Shown here piece by piece: positions 1 through 9,925 of a stretch of DNA of 64,000 bases (position 1 is its first letter; each line of letters starts with the position of its first letter). A program made the position numbers and the translations under genes. Source of the stretch: Acestrorhynchus altus (taxonomy: Eukaryota > Chordata > Actinopteri > Characiformes > Acestrorhynchidae); contig CM067505.1 of NCBI GenBank assembly GCA_034509495.1, positions 9,821,532 through 9,885,531 of the forward strand, given 5' to 3'. Under the pieces are notes generated by a model. It was not told the DNA's origin. It searched no databases and worked only from the letters and a program-made list of their open reading frames with translations.

Positions 1-199
1 GACTGTAGGTTGACTTTGTTTGCTGGTTCTTCTTGTTTTGTTCAGTCTAAAGGGGTTGCTCATTACATTCAACATTCTGTACTTGTTTCATTCATTTGTT
101 CGACGTGAAAAAAGAAAAGACCCTAGGCTACTGAAGAAGACTGGGGCCTACAGACTAGTAGTCTGGGCCTAGTACTGTCCCAGCATAGGATATGGGATG

Positions 200-492
200 A
201 TCAGCACCCTATCTCCAAATTCCCATTTCATCCTAAAAGTATTGGATCGAGCACCATCATTCCAAAAAACACAGTTCCACTGCTTCTCAGATCACAGCTT
301 TATGCTCGTCAAGCTCACACCTGGCACTAGGCATGGTGCCAACAGATTCATGTGTATGTGCTCCAGAGGGTCCTATTCGGTTGGTAATATTTCTCTACAT
401 AGACTAGACAAGCTGCACATGTGCATTTGTACATCAAGTTAAAATAGCTTAATTCATTCATTAGAATGTGTGTCTACAAACATTTAGACATT
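200..492 (+). repeat. Dispersed repeat family A, copy 1
   Basis: This block shares an ordered set of phrases with five other places in the window: AAAGTATTGGAT near its left part, then ACACAGTT, a CAGCTT/CAGCTCA phrase, GGCACTAGGCATGGTGCC, GCACATGTGCATTTG and a right end TGTCTACAAACATTT. The right end is the inverse of the left end of copy 6 at 45779. It has no coding capacity and behaves like a non-autonomous DNA transposon. The left boundary is approximate. Confidence 0.6.
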
Positions 493-1049
493 TTTTTCTA
501 GCCAGCCTGAAGTCTTCATCACAGAATGCTTTAATTTAAACAATATTCTCAGGATGTCTGGTTGGTTTCTTCAAGTCACCCTTTGATTCATTTTGGATTT
601 TGATGTGTGTCTTTCTCCTTTATGCTTGGGTTGCCACAAAGGTGGAAGAATCAGATCATTTGTGACACTGGAATTATTAGACCTTCATACAAATATGTGC
701 ATGTATGCTTGCTGTTTTGTAGGTGGTATGTTGCTGCACCTGTGTGCACAATGTTCTAGTTGCTGTGCGTCAATTTATGATGTTCTCTGAAAGCCCTTTT
801 CTGTTTTCTGGTGCTATCTTTTCCCAGGAATCATTATCAGATAAACTCTGTGATTCTGAGAAACAAATACTTTCTTGTGGGCAGCTATTTCTGTTTCTTT
901 CTTTCTTTTCTTTTTGAGGGCATTTTGAAGCATGTAGAGCAGCAAGAAATGCAACTTTTGTGAGGAACTTTAACTAATGCCATTGAGTCTCCTGAGCATG
1001 AAAAACTACTGATTTGATTAGTGTGTAATTTTTGCTCCCGGAAAAGATA
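493..1049. other. Noncoding, nothing recognised
   Basis: AT-rich DNA with only short open frames on either strand. No protein family, RNA gene or repeat copy was recognised. Confidence 0.5.
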
Positions 1050-2018
1050 CAGTGCATCCGGACAGTATTCACAGCCCTTCATTTTTTGCACATTTTATAT
1101 TGTTACAGCCTTATTCCAAAACTGATTCAGTTCATTTTTAATTTATTTACTTATAAAGTCCTTCAAAATTCTACACACAATATCTCATGAGGACAAAGTG
1201 AAAAATATTTGTTTGAAATTTCTGAAAATGTATTAAAACAAAACAAATTTAACACAGTATTTGCTGAGTAATGTGTTGAAGTGCTGTTACAGCAATTAAA
1301 GCCTCAAATCTTTTTGAGTATGATGCTACAAGCTTGGAGCACCTGTTTTGGGAAGTCTCTCCCATTCTTTGCAAAACCTCCATCAAATTGGATGGGGAGC
1401 ATCAGTGCACAGCCATTTTTAGATATCTCCAGAGATGCTCAATCAGGTTTAAGCCTTGGCTCTGGCTGGGCCACTGAATGACTCGTTCAGTTCTCTTGGC
1501 TGTGTGCTTATAGTCATTGTCCTGTTGGAAGAAATGTTGCAGAAATGGTTGTCCTTCTGGAAGGTTCTCCTCTCTCCACAGGGAAATGTTGGAGCTCTGT
1601 CATAGTGACCAATGGGTTCTTGGCCACCTCCCTGACTAAGGCCCTTCTACCACGATCACTCAGTTTAGCCAGGCAGCCAGCTCTATGAAGATTCCTGGTG
1701 GTTCCAAACTACTACTTCATTTTATGGATGATGGAGGCCACTGTTCTCATTGTGACTTTCCCCAGGTCTATGTCTCGATACAATCCTGTCTCAGAGGTCT
1801 ACAGACAGTTCCTTAAACCTTATGGTTTGGTTTATGCTTTGACATGCATTGTACTCTATGGGACCTTATATAAACAGGTGTGTGTCTTTCCAAATCATGT
1901 CCAATCAACTGAATTCACCACAGGTGTACTTAAGGTGTTGAAACATCTGAAGGATGATCAATGGAAACAAGATGCATCTGAGCTCAATTTTGAGTGTGGC
2001 AAAGGCTGTGAATACTTA

Positions 2019-2030
2019 TGTACATGTTAT
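2019..2030. repeat. 12-bp target site duplication, left copy
   Basis: TGTACATGTTAT here is repeated exactly at 2210-2221 and brackets the SINE, so it marks its insertion. Confidence 0.85.
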
Positions 2031-2209
2031 CCATCCATCCATCCATCCATCCATCCATCCATCCATCCATCCATCCATCCATCCATCCATCCATTTTCTG
2101 TACCACTTATTCCTGAATAGAGTCACGGGGGAGCCGGTGCCCAGCCGGCAACTCTGAGCGCAAGGGCGGGAAACAACCCTAGACAGGGCACCAGTCCATC
2201 GTAGGGCGC
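2031..2209 (-). mobile_element. 5'-truncated SINE with (GATG)n tail
   Basis: On the minus strand the element ends in AGAAAATGGATGG followed by about 60 bp of GATG repeats (plus strand 2030-2093). Its body (plus strand CACTTATTCCTGAATAGAGT to AGTCCATCGTAGGGCGC) matches the tail half of the fuller copy at 28979-29303. It lies between exact 12-bp direct repeats inside a Tc1 element, so it is a retroposed insertion younger than that element. The tRNA-like head is absent. Confidence 0.8.
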
Positions 2210-2330
2210 TGTACATGTTATAATTTTGTGTGTTATTTTAATGAAAGATTTCAAACAGACGTTTCTCACATATTTTTGAGGGAAAAAATAATTTAATCCA
2301 TTTAGGGATGAGGCAAAAAAAGTGATGTTG

Positions 2331-2714
2331 TATTAAACCAAATAACTAAACTAGTAGATCTGTATGTGCTCTGAAATAGAGTTTAAACTAGCTCCAAAAC
2401 GGCATGCAGCTTTCTTCTACCATGTGACTCTCAAATATGTCAAAATGATGTTATAGCTGACAGTGTTCAGTAAACACTTCAAACACAACACATTTACAAA
2501 TATAATGCTCGAAATCACAGTATATAACTAAAGTATAGCTGCTAATTTACCTCCTTTAGGAGTGATTTTTTTTCTGTTCCACTGATAACACAATGAACAC
2601 ACTGAGCCTTGTGCTGTTTGACTGCCAGAAAAGTGCACACCATCAGAAACATTTGCAACATTGTGATTCCCAGCAACTGCAGTTTTTCCTCTCAGTAATT
2701 TTAGGGCTACTGCA
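2331..2714. other. Noncoding, nothing recognised
   Basis: No coding or RNA gene signal and no recognised repeat in this AT-rich interval. Confidence 0.5.
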
Positions 2715-3305
2715 CCTAGAACAAGACCACAGAAAACCAAAGTAGATGAGATGTGGCTTTAACTCTTTACAGGCAGTTACATGCCATTTTCTAGGCTTCA
2801 TTTTTCAGGATCAGTGTAACCTACAGACATAATACACATATCAGAACAAACCACAAGACTTACCATTGGGTGATGATATATCAGCAAGTAGTCTGTAAGT
2901 TAATTAAATCCCAGTTTAAATGTCAACGGAGCCTTCCACTGCATGTTCATATGTACATGCTCAGCCTGCAGGGAGACTCCCACTGATCAGCAAGAAAAGT
3001 CAGGGCTAATGACATCACTGACTCAGACAGTAGGAGGGGCTGTTTGCCCTCTTTCTTTGCTCATACAGTGTTCAAATGTTTGTTTGTTTTTGGACTACTA
3101 TCAAGTATTTTGAAGAAATAATAAATAACCCTTTGAGCAATTTCAGCTCAAAAACACTCCAGGTGAACAATTTCCCACAGGATTTCTGAGATGTAAAGTG
3201 TGTTTTAGAACTTATAACTTCTCTATTTTTTTGGCAAACAAAAGTACATCTAACTACAAAAACATCCCACAAAATTGGCCTAGTGTTTCAAAGGCTAACA
3301 ATACT
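2715..3305 (+). repeat. Dispersed repeat family B, copy 1
   Basis: Shares ordered blocks with 20535-21046: GGCAGTTACAT, TTCTAGGCTTCAT, AACCTACAGACAT, TAAATCCCAGTTTAAATG, GGAGCCTTCCA, GATGTCACT/GACATCACT and AAACATCCCA. The order and spacing are kept, so the two are copies of one element about 500-590 bp long. Neither copy encodes a recognisable protein and no inverted or long terminal repeats were seen. Limits are approximate. Confidence 0.65.
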
Positions 3306-3355
3306 GTCTTACAAGGTTCTTTACTAAGACCTCTACTATTCACATAATAATGGCA

Positions 3356-3890
3356 GACTGAGGATTCTGTTCCTGGACGTCTCAAGTGCTTTCAACACCA
3401 TCCAGCCTATTATGCTTCAGGACAAACTGAACAGGATGCAAGTAGACCCCTGCCTGTTCACCTTGATCTTCAGCTACCTCATTGACAGGCCACAGTACAT
3501 CAGGCTGAAGGACATTATGTGTGACACTGTGATCAGCAGCACTGGAGCGCCCCAGCGCACAGTGCTGGCCCCTCTTCTCTTCAACCTGTACACAGCAGAC
3601 TTCTGCTACAACTCAGAGCTGTGTCACATCCAGAAGTTTGCTGGTGATACAGCCATAGTTGGGTGTATCAGGAATGATAGAGAGGAGGAGTAAAGGAGCC
3701 TGGTGAGGGACCTTGCCCTTTGGTGCCACAGGAATCATCTGATTGAAGTTGTTGAGGTTGAGGCTGTGGACTGCTATAAGCACCTCAGGCTGTAGCTGGA
3801 CAGCAAGCTGGATTGGACATGCAACACTGACCACCTTTACAGAATGGAACACAGGATGGGAAGCAACAGCTGTAACTCATAACCTGACTA
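3356..3890 (+). pseudogene. LINE reverse transcriptase fragment (L2/CR1-like)
   Basis: The translation reads RILFLDVSSAFNTIQP, then STGAPQRTVLAPLLFNLYT, then FAGDTAIVG, which is the palm region of a fish non-LTR reverse transcriptase. The family's catalytic FADD motif is mutated to FAGD here, and a stop codon at 3691-3693 interrupts the frame. After the stop, readable pieces continue (ALWCHRNHL, LDSKLDWTCNTDHLYRM). Both ends are truncated, so it is a dead remnant. Assignment to the L2/CR1 group is from motif style only. Confidence 0.85.
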
Positions 3891-4164
3891 CCCAACACAA
3901 CCAAACTATGTGCGATAATAGTTAAACGAGTGTAATAATAATGTGTAATACCCCTCCTACTGGACTTTATTATATATTTCTGTACTTTCTATATTATTGT
4001 ATTATTATCTTATCTTCTCTGTTTGTACTGTATAGATGCTGCTTCTGCTGGAATCTAATCACATACAGGTTTTGGTTTTATCATTGACTCTACATTAATT
4101 GCCAGTCATTCATTCATTCAGTATTGATTACAGAATGTTGCTCTTGCCCTAAAATTCTCTGAAT

Positions 4165-4372
4165 TGCCCCCCAGTACCTGAATAACCTCATCTCCTGTTA
4201 TAAACTATCACAAGGTGCTGGTTTCATATTATTACCCAGCTTTGTGAAAGGTACTATGTGCACAGTTTTTTCATGCAAAGCCCTTTTGGAATAATCTCCA
4301 TGTCAGAAGTCACAGTCACACTCTTAAAGCTAGACTGAAAACATACTTCATAACATATTCAGCCGAATCGGT
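4165..4372 (+). pseudogene. LINE ORF2 C-terminal scrap
   Basis: One plus-strand frame reads PQYLNNLISCYKLS. A second gives AKPFWNNLHVRSHSHTLKARLKTY. This matches the pattern at the end of many fish LINE ORF2 proteins (PxYL..L...Y..S, then FWNxLPxxVR and LKxxLKTYLF). A frame change separates the two parts. It may belong to the same old insertion as 3356-3890, but the intervening sequence is not readable. Confidence 0.6.
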
Positions 4373-4715
4373 GCCATTTGCGTCCCCAGGTAATTACATA
4401 TATAACTGTAAAATACATTTTATTATTAAGCCTGGTGTCTTCTATTTTGATCTAATGGCAAATTTATGATAAATAATTAAAAACATTAATAAGAACTACC
4501 TAGAACACTGAAAAAATAGCATTTGTTACCTGTCCCCACTCTCTAACTATACACTTTACCATGAAATAAAATTATTAAAATCTTTCTGAGATATCATTTG
4601 TTTTGCATGGTTGTGTGACTTCAAATCCCATCTATTCTTTAAAAATATTTGTTTCATAAGAAATTCATAATATTTAAGTTAAAATACGCATTTTAGTTGT
4701 GTCCCAAAGTTTTCA
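4373..4715. other. AT-rich noncoding, nothing recognised
   Basis: Low-complexity AT-rich sequence with no open frame of note and no recognised repeat. Confidence 0.45.
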
Positions 4716-5288
4716 CTCAGTCCTGTTACCCTAACACATTAGCGCATCTGAATAATTCAGAACATTCCAAAGGTCACATCTTCAATAGGTAGGCGCATCA
4801 GTTGGATCTTCTGAAGGTCTTGGGGAGACCAAAAGTAAGTTCCCTCCGTTTTCTTTCTTTATATTTGATCATATCGTAACTATGACTGAGGAGGTCAATC
4901 TCAACATTCTGTCCTGTTACCTCAATTCATTCTTAGATGTTATTTGTTTATTTTTAAAACACAAATTTTGGGAAAATCACTAAAATGTCCTCAGTGTCCT
5001 CGTGCTACTAGGATAGCCGCCATGTAGCTATATTTTAAGTTTTTGCTAATTTTATGCTGTTACTTTCAGTCCTGTTACTCATATATGGAGTGCCAGTAAC
5101 AGAAATGAGTCCTCTGGTTTGTTGATTTCTTTGTGTCAATGTAATACTATTCACCTTTTCAAGTTTTACAGTGGAAATGACTGAAGTTGTTGAGATTTAA
5201 GGTCAAAACAGAACATTTCACGTTCGGTCATCAACAGATGACTCCCACAGCCATGCAAGTTCAGTGGCAAAGTTCTTAAGTTGTTGGC

Positions 5289-5536
5289 AAATGGTGTGTG
5301 GTGAAGTACGAAGGTGACATATACCCTGGCATCATCATAGATACAATTAAAACACATGTTGAAGTCCATTGCATGCACAAAATGGGGTCAACAGGTTTTT
5401 CTGGCCAGCAGGTGAAGATATGCTTTGGTACATTTTTGAGGATGTTTTGAGTATCATCCCACCCCTGAGGCCAGTCACAGATTGCTATATGGAGATCAAA
5501 AAAGAGCTCTGGGCCACACTAGAGAAGGTCTATTAG
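5289..5536 (+). pseudogene. Frameshifted C-terminal domain of an unidentified element-encoded protein
   Basis: One frame gives VKYEGDIYPGIIIDTIKTHV followed by EVHCMHKMGSTGF. A one-base slip near 5400 then gives FWPAGEDMLWYIFEDVLSII and a stretch ending ELWATLEKVY and a stop at 5534-5536. The YEGxxYPG opening, the CM...G...FWP..D.LWY middle and the P..PV end look like one conserved domain of about 80 residues, somewhat Tudor-like at its start. It is probably the C-terminus of a transposon protein. Upstream sequence carries stops in every frame, so the gene is dead. The family name is unknown to me. Confidence 0.45.
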
Positions 5537-5556
5537 AAAAGGCCAGACAAGTTTAT

Positions 5557-5560
<4 letters not shown>

Positions 5561-5604
<44 letters not shown>
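5561..5604. repeat. (AC)n microsatellite
   Basis: About 22 uninterrupted AC units inside the candidate element at 4716-5963. Confidence 0.95.
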
Positions 5605-5606
<2 letters not shown>

Positions 5607-6060
5607 TCATTCCTGTTACCCAGTGTTCGTTCCTGTTACTTGATTATTTTTTTCTAAAAAAAAAAAAAAAAAGATAAACCACTTTTTTTCCAATCATATT
5701 TGGTCCATCATTTATCCGTTTGTTTAATAAATTACATGATAAAAAATTTGATCAATATCAGGGGTCTTCTTGAAAAGATAAATATGGCTTGACATTTTTT
5801 TGAAAAATAGAACTTACATTCATATATAGTCATAAATATCAATTATTTGAACATGAGTCAGCCATTTCTTTAAAATAAAAACTTCAAGGAATCAAAGGAA
5901 TTAGTTGACATGCTTTCAAACATGCTTTTTAAATGTCACATGAGTTTTGGTAACAGGACTGAGAATCTTGTAAAAAATTAAATAAAGCTACCTGAGATTG
6001 ACCAACACATGTACTGAATAGTTAAATACATGTGTTATTAACTTCAGCATTGAAAAAAAA

Positions 6061-6497
6061 AATTGGGCCCCTAGTGGCGTAGCGGGCTAAGGCGCTACCA
6101 CTATGATCCTACAGTCGCTGGTTCAATTCATGCTGCTCACCATCGGAGAGCAATTGTTTGTCTTGCTCTCCCTCGGGGGGTTGGGTAGATGGCACTCCTC
6201 CCAGATCTCACAAGTGCACTGCTGGTCAACGTGGGCGTCTGCGGTCCATTGTGTCAGATCTGGGGTTCCGGTGTTCTCCTCCAAGCGTGATGGCTGCATG
6301 ATGACGATACAAATGGCGGCAGCTTGAAAAGAGGTGGTAGGCTGACTCAGAGGAAACATGTGGACGATGTCTCCACCCTAGTGTCGAGAGCAGGGCATGT
6401 AATGCGGGAGGCTACTTAGGGGGATGAGTAATTAGCACATCTAAAATTAGTAGGGGTGGGAAAAATGGCAAAAATAAATAAATAAATAAAAGATTAA
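6061..6497 (+). mobile_element. tRNA-derived SINE with (AAAT)n tail
   Basis: The head reads CTAGTGGCGTAGCGGGCTAA, which has the form of a tRNA A box, followed after about 35 bp by GCTGGTTCAATTC, a B-box match. A body of about 330 bp follows, and the copy ends in AAAATAAATAAATAAATAAA. Head, body and simple A-rich tail in this order are diagnostic of a tRNA-derived SINE. No clear target duplication was found. Open frames on either strand across it are shadows of the element. Confidence 0.8.
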
Positions 6498-7896
6498 GTT
6501 CAATTTCGAAGAGTTACAACAAGTAAATGGCACCCATTTGGTGGAATGGCCGTCATGGTCATTTTTGTTATAAAAAAAAGTGAAGATTGAGATATTGGTG
6601 CTGTCATCCCTCCATTCTCTCTTCCAAAGACAAAAGCATGCACTCACAGCCTTGCTTTTGTCCAGCACTCCCTTTATAGTGAGGCCTGTCTAAGACACTG
6701 TGTGTGTGTGTGTGTGTGTGTCATACATACTGTGTCCAACTACCTCTGTGGGTTTTTTTCTTTTGTTTATTTCTTGCCAAGCTGAACTGCGCTCCTGTCT
6801 GGGTTGATGCAGGTGTAAGATCAAGGTTGACTGAGTGTCTCTGTTGTCTGCCCTCCAGACCAGCTCTAACATCTTAGAGTCACCCACATGTGCCATTCCC
6901 CCTCCGGCAAAGTGAGAGAACACACCAACACTCTCCATCCATCCCCCAGTAAGACTGATGCCTCCATAGTCTCTAATATAACATTGTTTTATTATATTAA
7001 AGAGCAATGTACAAAGAACCCTGCAATTTAAGCTCGCAGTGCTACTGATAAATCATGCACTGTACCAATGAATTGGAAAAAATAGATTGAAAAAAAAAAT
7101 GTTATGTCTCCTCCAATGGTTGGGTTTTTTGTTGAAAAGAAACAAATGTCTCTTCCTCTCATTTTGATTGCAGGCCCTTGGTTTAAATACATACACATAC
7201 ACATGAATCTGCATTGTGTCTGTCAGTAGTTCACTTTCACGGGTACTTAAGGGCCCTGTTGTTTAGTTCTACATTGCCATCAATTATACATTTAGTTGAA
7301 ATTCATAAACGCCACAAGCATTGGCTTAAAACTGGCCACACATGCGTGCACACACCCAAAGTCTCTCTCTTATCACCCAGCACCAGTTTGCAGTATAAAT
7401 ATTTACTGAGGTAGCAGTGAGGGGGGGAGAGAGCACAGACTGAAAAGGTAGCACCACATCCAGCAGAACTGAAGTTTCACACTGCACACTAAACACTGGA
7501 TTTGAACATGGTACACCTGAGGTGAGGCACTTATTATCCCGGAATAAGCTGGGATTCTATGGTTTCATTTAAAACCCAAGCTCTGACACATTCACTGTTC
7601 CACAGCTCTCAAACCTCCCTTCATATTTTGCTTCTTTTTATAAGGCCCTGTTGGTGTACTTTCAAGAACGCTAGAGGGACACCTGTGGTGCAGAATTTGG
7701 ACCTTTTTTTGCTTCGAAGGTCTTGATATTACAATAGGTGTAATTATTATTGAGTGGCATAAAGTTGACCACAATGCCATTTTATAATGTTCCAGAAGGA
7801 CAACAATGTATCTTTTGTTATCACCCACACCACTGACGCATCACTGCGGTGATTTGCCATTGATCTCTCTAGAGTACTAGTGCTTCAAAATAATGG
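6498..7896. other. Noncoding interval with a short (GT)n
   Basis: No gene was recognised. A (GT)11 tract sits at 6700-6721. A 105-codon minus-strand frame (6690-7007) has no recognisable domain and starts within low-complexity sequence, so it is not called. Confidence 0.4.
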
Positions 7897-8250
7897 CTAA
7901 GCTTGAGCATAAACTGACACGGTTTTTTGAAAGCCTCTTTTGAGCTCCTTCTTCATGCCCAGGAAAAAGACTACACTGGGATTAAAGCAGATCAAATAGT
8001 GAGCTAGCTGCAGATGTTGGTCAAATATGACAGCCATGATGTTTGATGCCATGGCAATTTGTTTCACAGCTTCAACCACCTTCTTTCCCTTTAGTAACAA
8101 CGCTGGGTTGCATTTCATTCTATTTTCTTCTTCCTCCTCTTCTCTTTGCTTTCCAAACAGGAATAAAGAACACTGTGTACAACGAGTATTACTTTGATTC
8201 ATTGGTGAACCATCAATGTTAGGGCTAGACCTTCATTTAAGGTCAGAAAT

Positions 8251-8345
8251 GTCCTTTCCCTCAACTGGGGAGTTCTGTTTCTTTTCAACCAGGGAAGAGA
8301 AGGGAACATGCTCTTTTTCGTTCATTCAAGCAAGCAATGGTGGTC
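8251..8345. repeat. Left copy of a direct repeat flanking a LINE
   Basis: About 66 bp here (CCCTCAACTGGGGAGTTCTG, TTCAACCAGGGA, AGCAATGGTGGTCA) recur at 9859-9925 in the same order with about four mismatches. The left copy carries an extra 27 bp at 8303-8329. Confidence 0.85.
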
Positions 8346-9796
8346 AGTTCGCATACCGTCAGAACTGCTCTACTGGTGATGCCATCACGCATCTGCTCCA
8401 CACCACACTGTCACATCTGGACACTGGATTATGTTACTGGTTATGTCAGAATGCTGTTTGTTGACTACAGTTCAGCATTTAACACTATTATTCCTTCCAA
8501 ACTCACTACCAAGCTGGTAGATCTGGGACTACACCCATCTCTATGTGACTGGATCTCCAGCTTCCTTACCAACAGACCACAAACAGTGCAGGTGGGAAAC
8601 CATGTCTCACCCACTGTCACCCTCAGCATTGGTGCTCCTCAGCACTGTGTTGTATGACCCCTTCTGCATTCCTTGTACACCCATGACTGCGTGGCCACTT
8701 CAAGCTCCAACATCATTAAGTTTGCTGACGACACAATTGTGGTGGGACTGATCTCCGACAACGACGAGAAGGCCTACCTAGAGGAGATTGCATGCCTAGG
8801 AAACTGGTACCTGGGCAACAATCTCCTGCTCAAGATCAGCAAAACCAAGGAGCTGATAGTGGACTGCAGCAGGAGACAGACGAGGAGCTACCAACCAGTA
8901 CGGCTCAATGGGTGCAGAAGTAGAGAGAGGAGAAAGCTTCCAATACCTTGGAGTCAACATCTCACAAGACCTGACATGGTCTTGCCACGCCGACATCCTG
9001 GCAAAGAAAGCCCGACAGCTCTCTACTTCCTCAGATGCCTTAGGGACTTCAGACTGCCCTCCATGGTATTTCCGTACTGCATGGCCTGGTTCGGAAACAA
9101 CACCAAATGGGACAGACAGACCCTGCAGAGAGTGGTGCGCACTGCCGAGCACATCATGAGGACAACACTTCCAGATCTGCAGACTATCTGTAACAAGCGG
9201 TGCTGGTCGAAAGGCATGAAGATCGTGAAGGACCTCAGTCATCCTAACAATGAGCTTTTCACTTAGCTGCCATCAGGAAACCGGTTCCGCTCACTGAGAT
9301 CCACCACAGAAAGGATGAGACTGAGCTTCTTCCCTCAGGCTGTTCGGACTCTGAACCAGATCCAAATTCATTTTTAACCCAAAATCCCACATCTCACATA
9401 TTGACTCTCTCATAAGTCACCAACGTACTCTCATATTCACCAACACTCTATTTACACAACATTATGTAGCAAAACATTGCACTTGGCACGTTATATATCT
9501 CTCAGGGTTCCTACACAACTGGAACTATTCACACGCCTACGTCCACTAAACTATCTCCTTCCTCATAATCACTTAGTCTCAGAGTTTAGTTATTTAGTTG
9601 GTCTTCTTATTTATTTATTTTTCTACTCAGATTGCACATATTCATCCTGTTTATTCTGTTGACCCTCTCCACCACCTTCTCCCTTCTCCCCTATTGATCT
9701 GTGGGCGCAGACAGTTGTAAAAAAGCATTTCACTGCATGTTGTACTGGGTAGAACTATGTATGTGACCAATAAATCAAACCTTGAACCTTGAACCC
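8337..9796 (+). mobile_element. Degenerate LINE (L2/CR1-like), reverse transcriptase to 3' end
   Basis: Joined across several frameshifts the translation follows a fish non-LTR reverse transcriptase: GGQFAYRQNCSTGDAITHLL, then FVDYSSAFNTIIPSKLTTKL, ISSFLTNRPQTVQVGN, SIGAPQ, an intact catalytic FADDT at about 8722-8736, then NWYLGNNLLLKISKTKELIVD, FQYLGVNISQDLTWSCHADI and a C-terminal SGNRFRSL region. The 3' end is marked by CAATAAATCAAACCTTGAAC and a short TTGAACC repeat ending at about 9796. The endonuclease half is missing (5' truncation), and frameshifts near 8660 and 8910 disable it. Confidence 0.85.
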
Positions 9797-9858
9797 AGAT
9801 ACCCAGGTCTTTGTCTACAAGGGGTTTAGTTCAATCCTAGGGGTCCCTGGCAGTCATG

Positions 9859-9925
9859 TCCATTCCCTCAACTGGGGAGTTCTGTTTCTATTCAACCAGG
9901 GAGGAGAAGCAAGCAGTGGTGGTCA
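9859..9925. repeat. Right copy of the direct repeat flanking the LINE
   Basis: Matches 8251-8345 apart from a 27-bp gap. It starts about 62 bp beyond the LINE 3' end, so it is not a simple target duplication. Confidence 0.85.

Larger units (their letters stand above)
1050..2330 (-). mobile_element. Tc1-like DNA transposon, internally deleted and split by a SINE
   Basis: The left end begins CAGTGCATCCGGACAG directly after a TA dinucleotide, as expected for a Tc1/mariner end. The following text is the antisense of a fish Tc1 transposase gene, with phrases such as CAGAGATGCTCAATC, TGGCTGGGCCACTGAATG, CCTGACTAAGGCCC and CGGATGATGG-like sequence. About 500 bp of the middle seems missing near 1535, where the sequence jumps from the part before the catalytic region to the N-terminal region. 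The element continues past the SINE at 2031-2209: 2250-2325 resembles the inverse of 1085-1210 (TTTGAGGGAAAAAATAATTT matches the complement of the left inverted-repeat arm). The right tip is lost. No functional transposase remains. Confidence 0.8.
4716..5963. mobile_element. Unclassified candidate transposon with recurrent TCCTGTTAC motif
   Basis: CTCAGTCCTGTTAC at 4716-4729 is matched by its exact reverse complement at 5950-5963. Between these ends TCCTGTTAC recurs in direct orientation at 4912-4920, 5070-5078, 5611-5619 and 5631-5639. Nothing but transposon-like structure would explain five direct copies plus an inverted one in 1.25 kb. A frameshifted protein remnant lies inside at 5289-5536. 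Repeated internal motifs of this kind are known as transposase binding sites in hAT- and P-type elements, but the family here is not identified. No target duplication was found next to the inverted pair. Confidence 0.45.

Noticed and set aside
6061..6135. A functional tRNA gene
   Set aside because: A- and B-box words are present, but the cloverleaf does not form and the sequence continues into a SINE body and A-rich tail.
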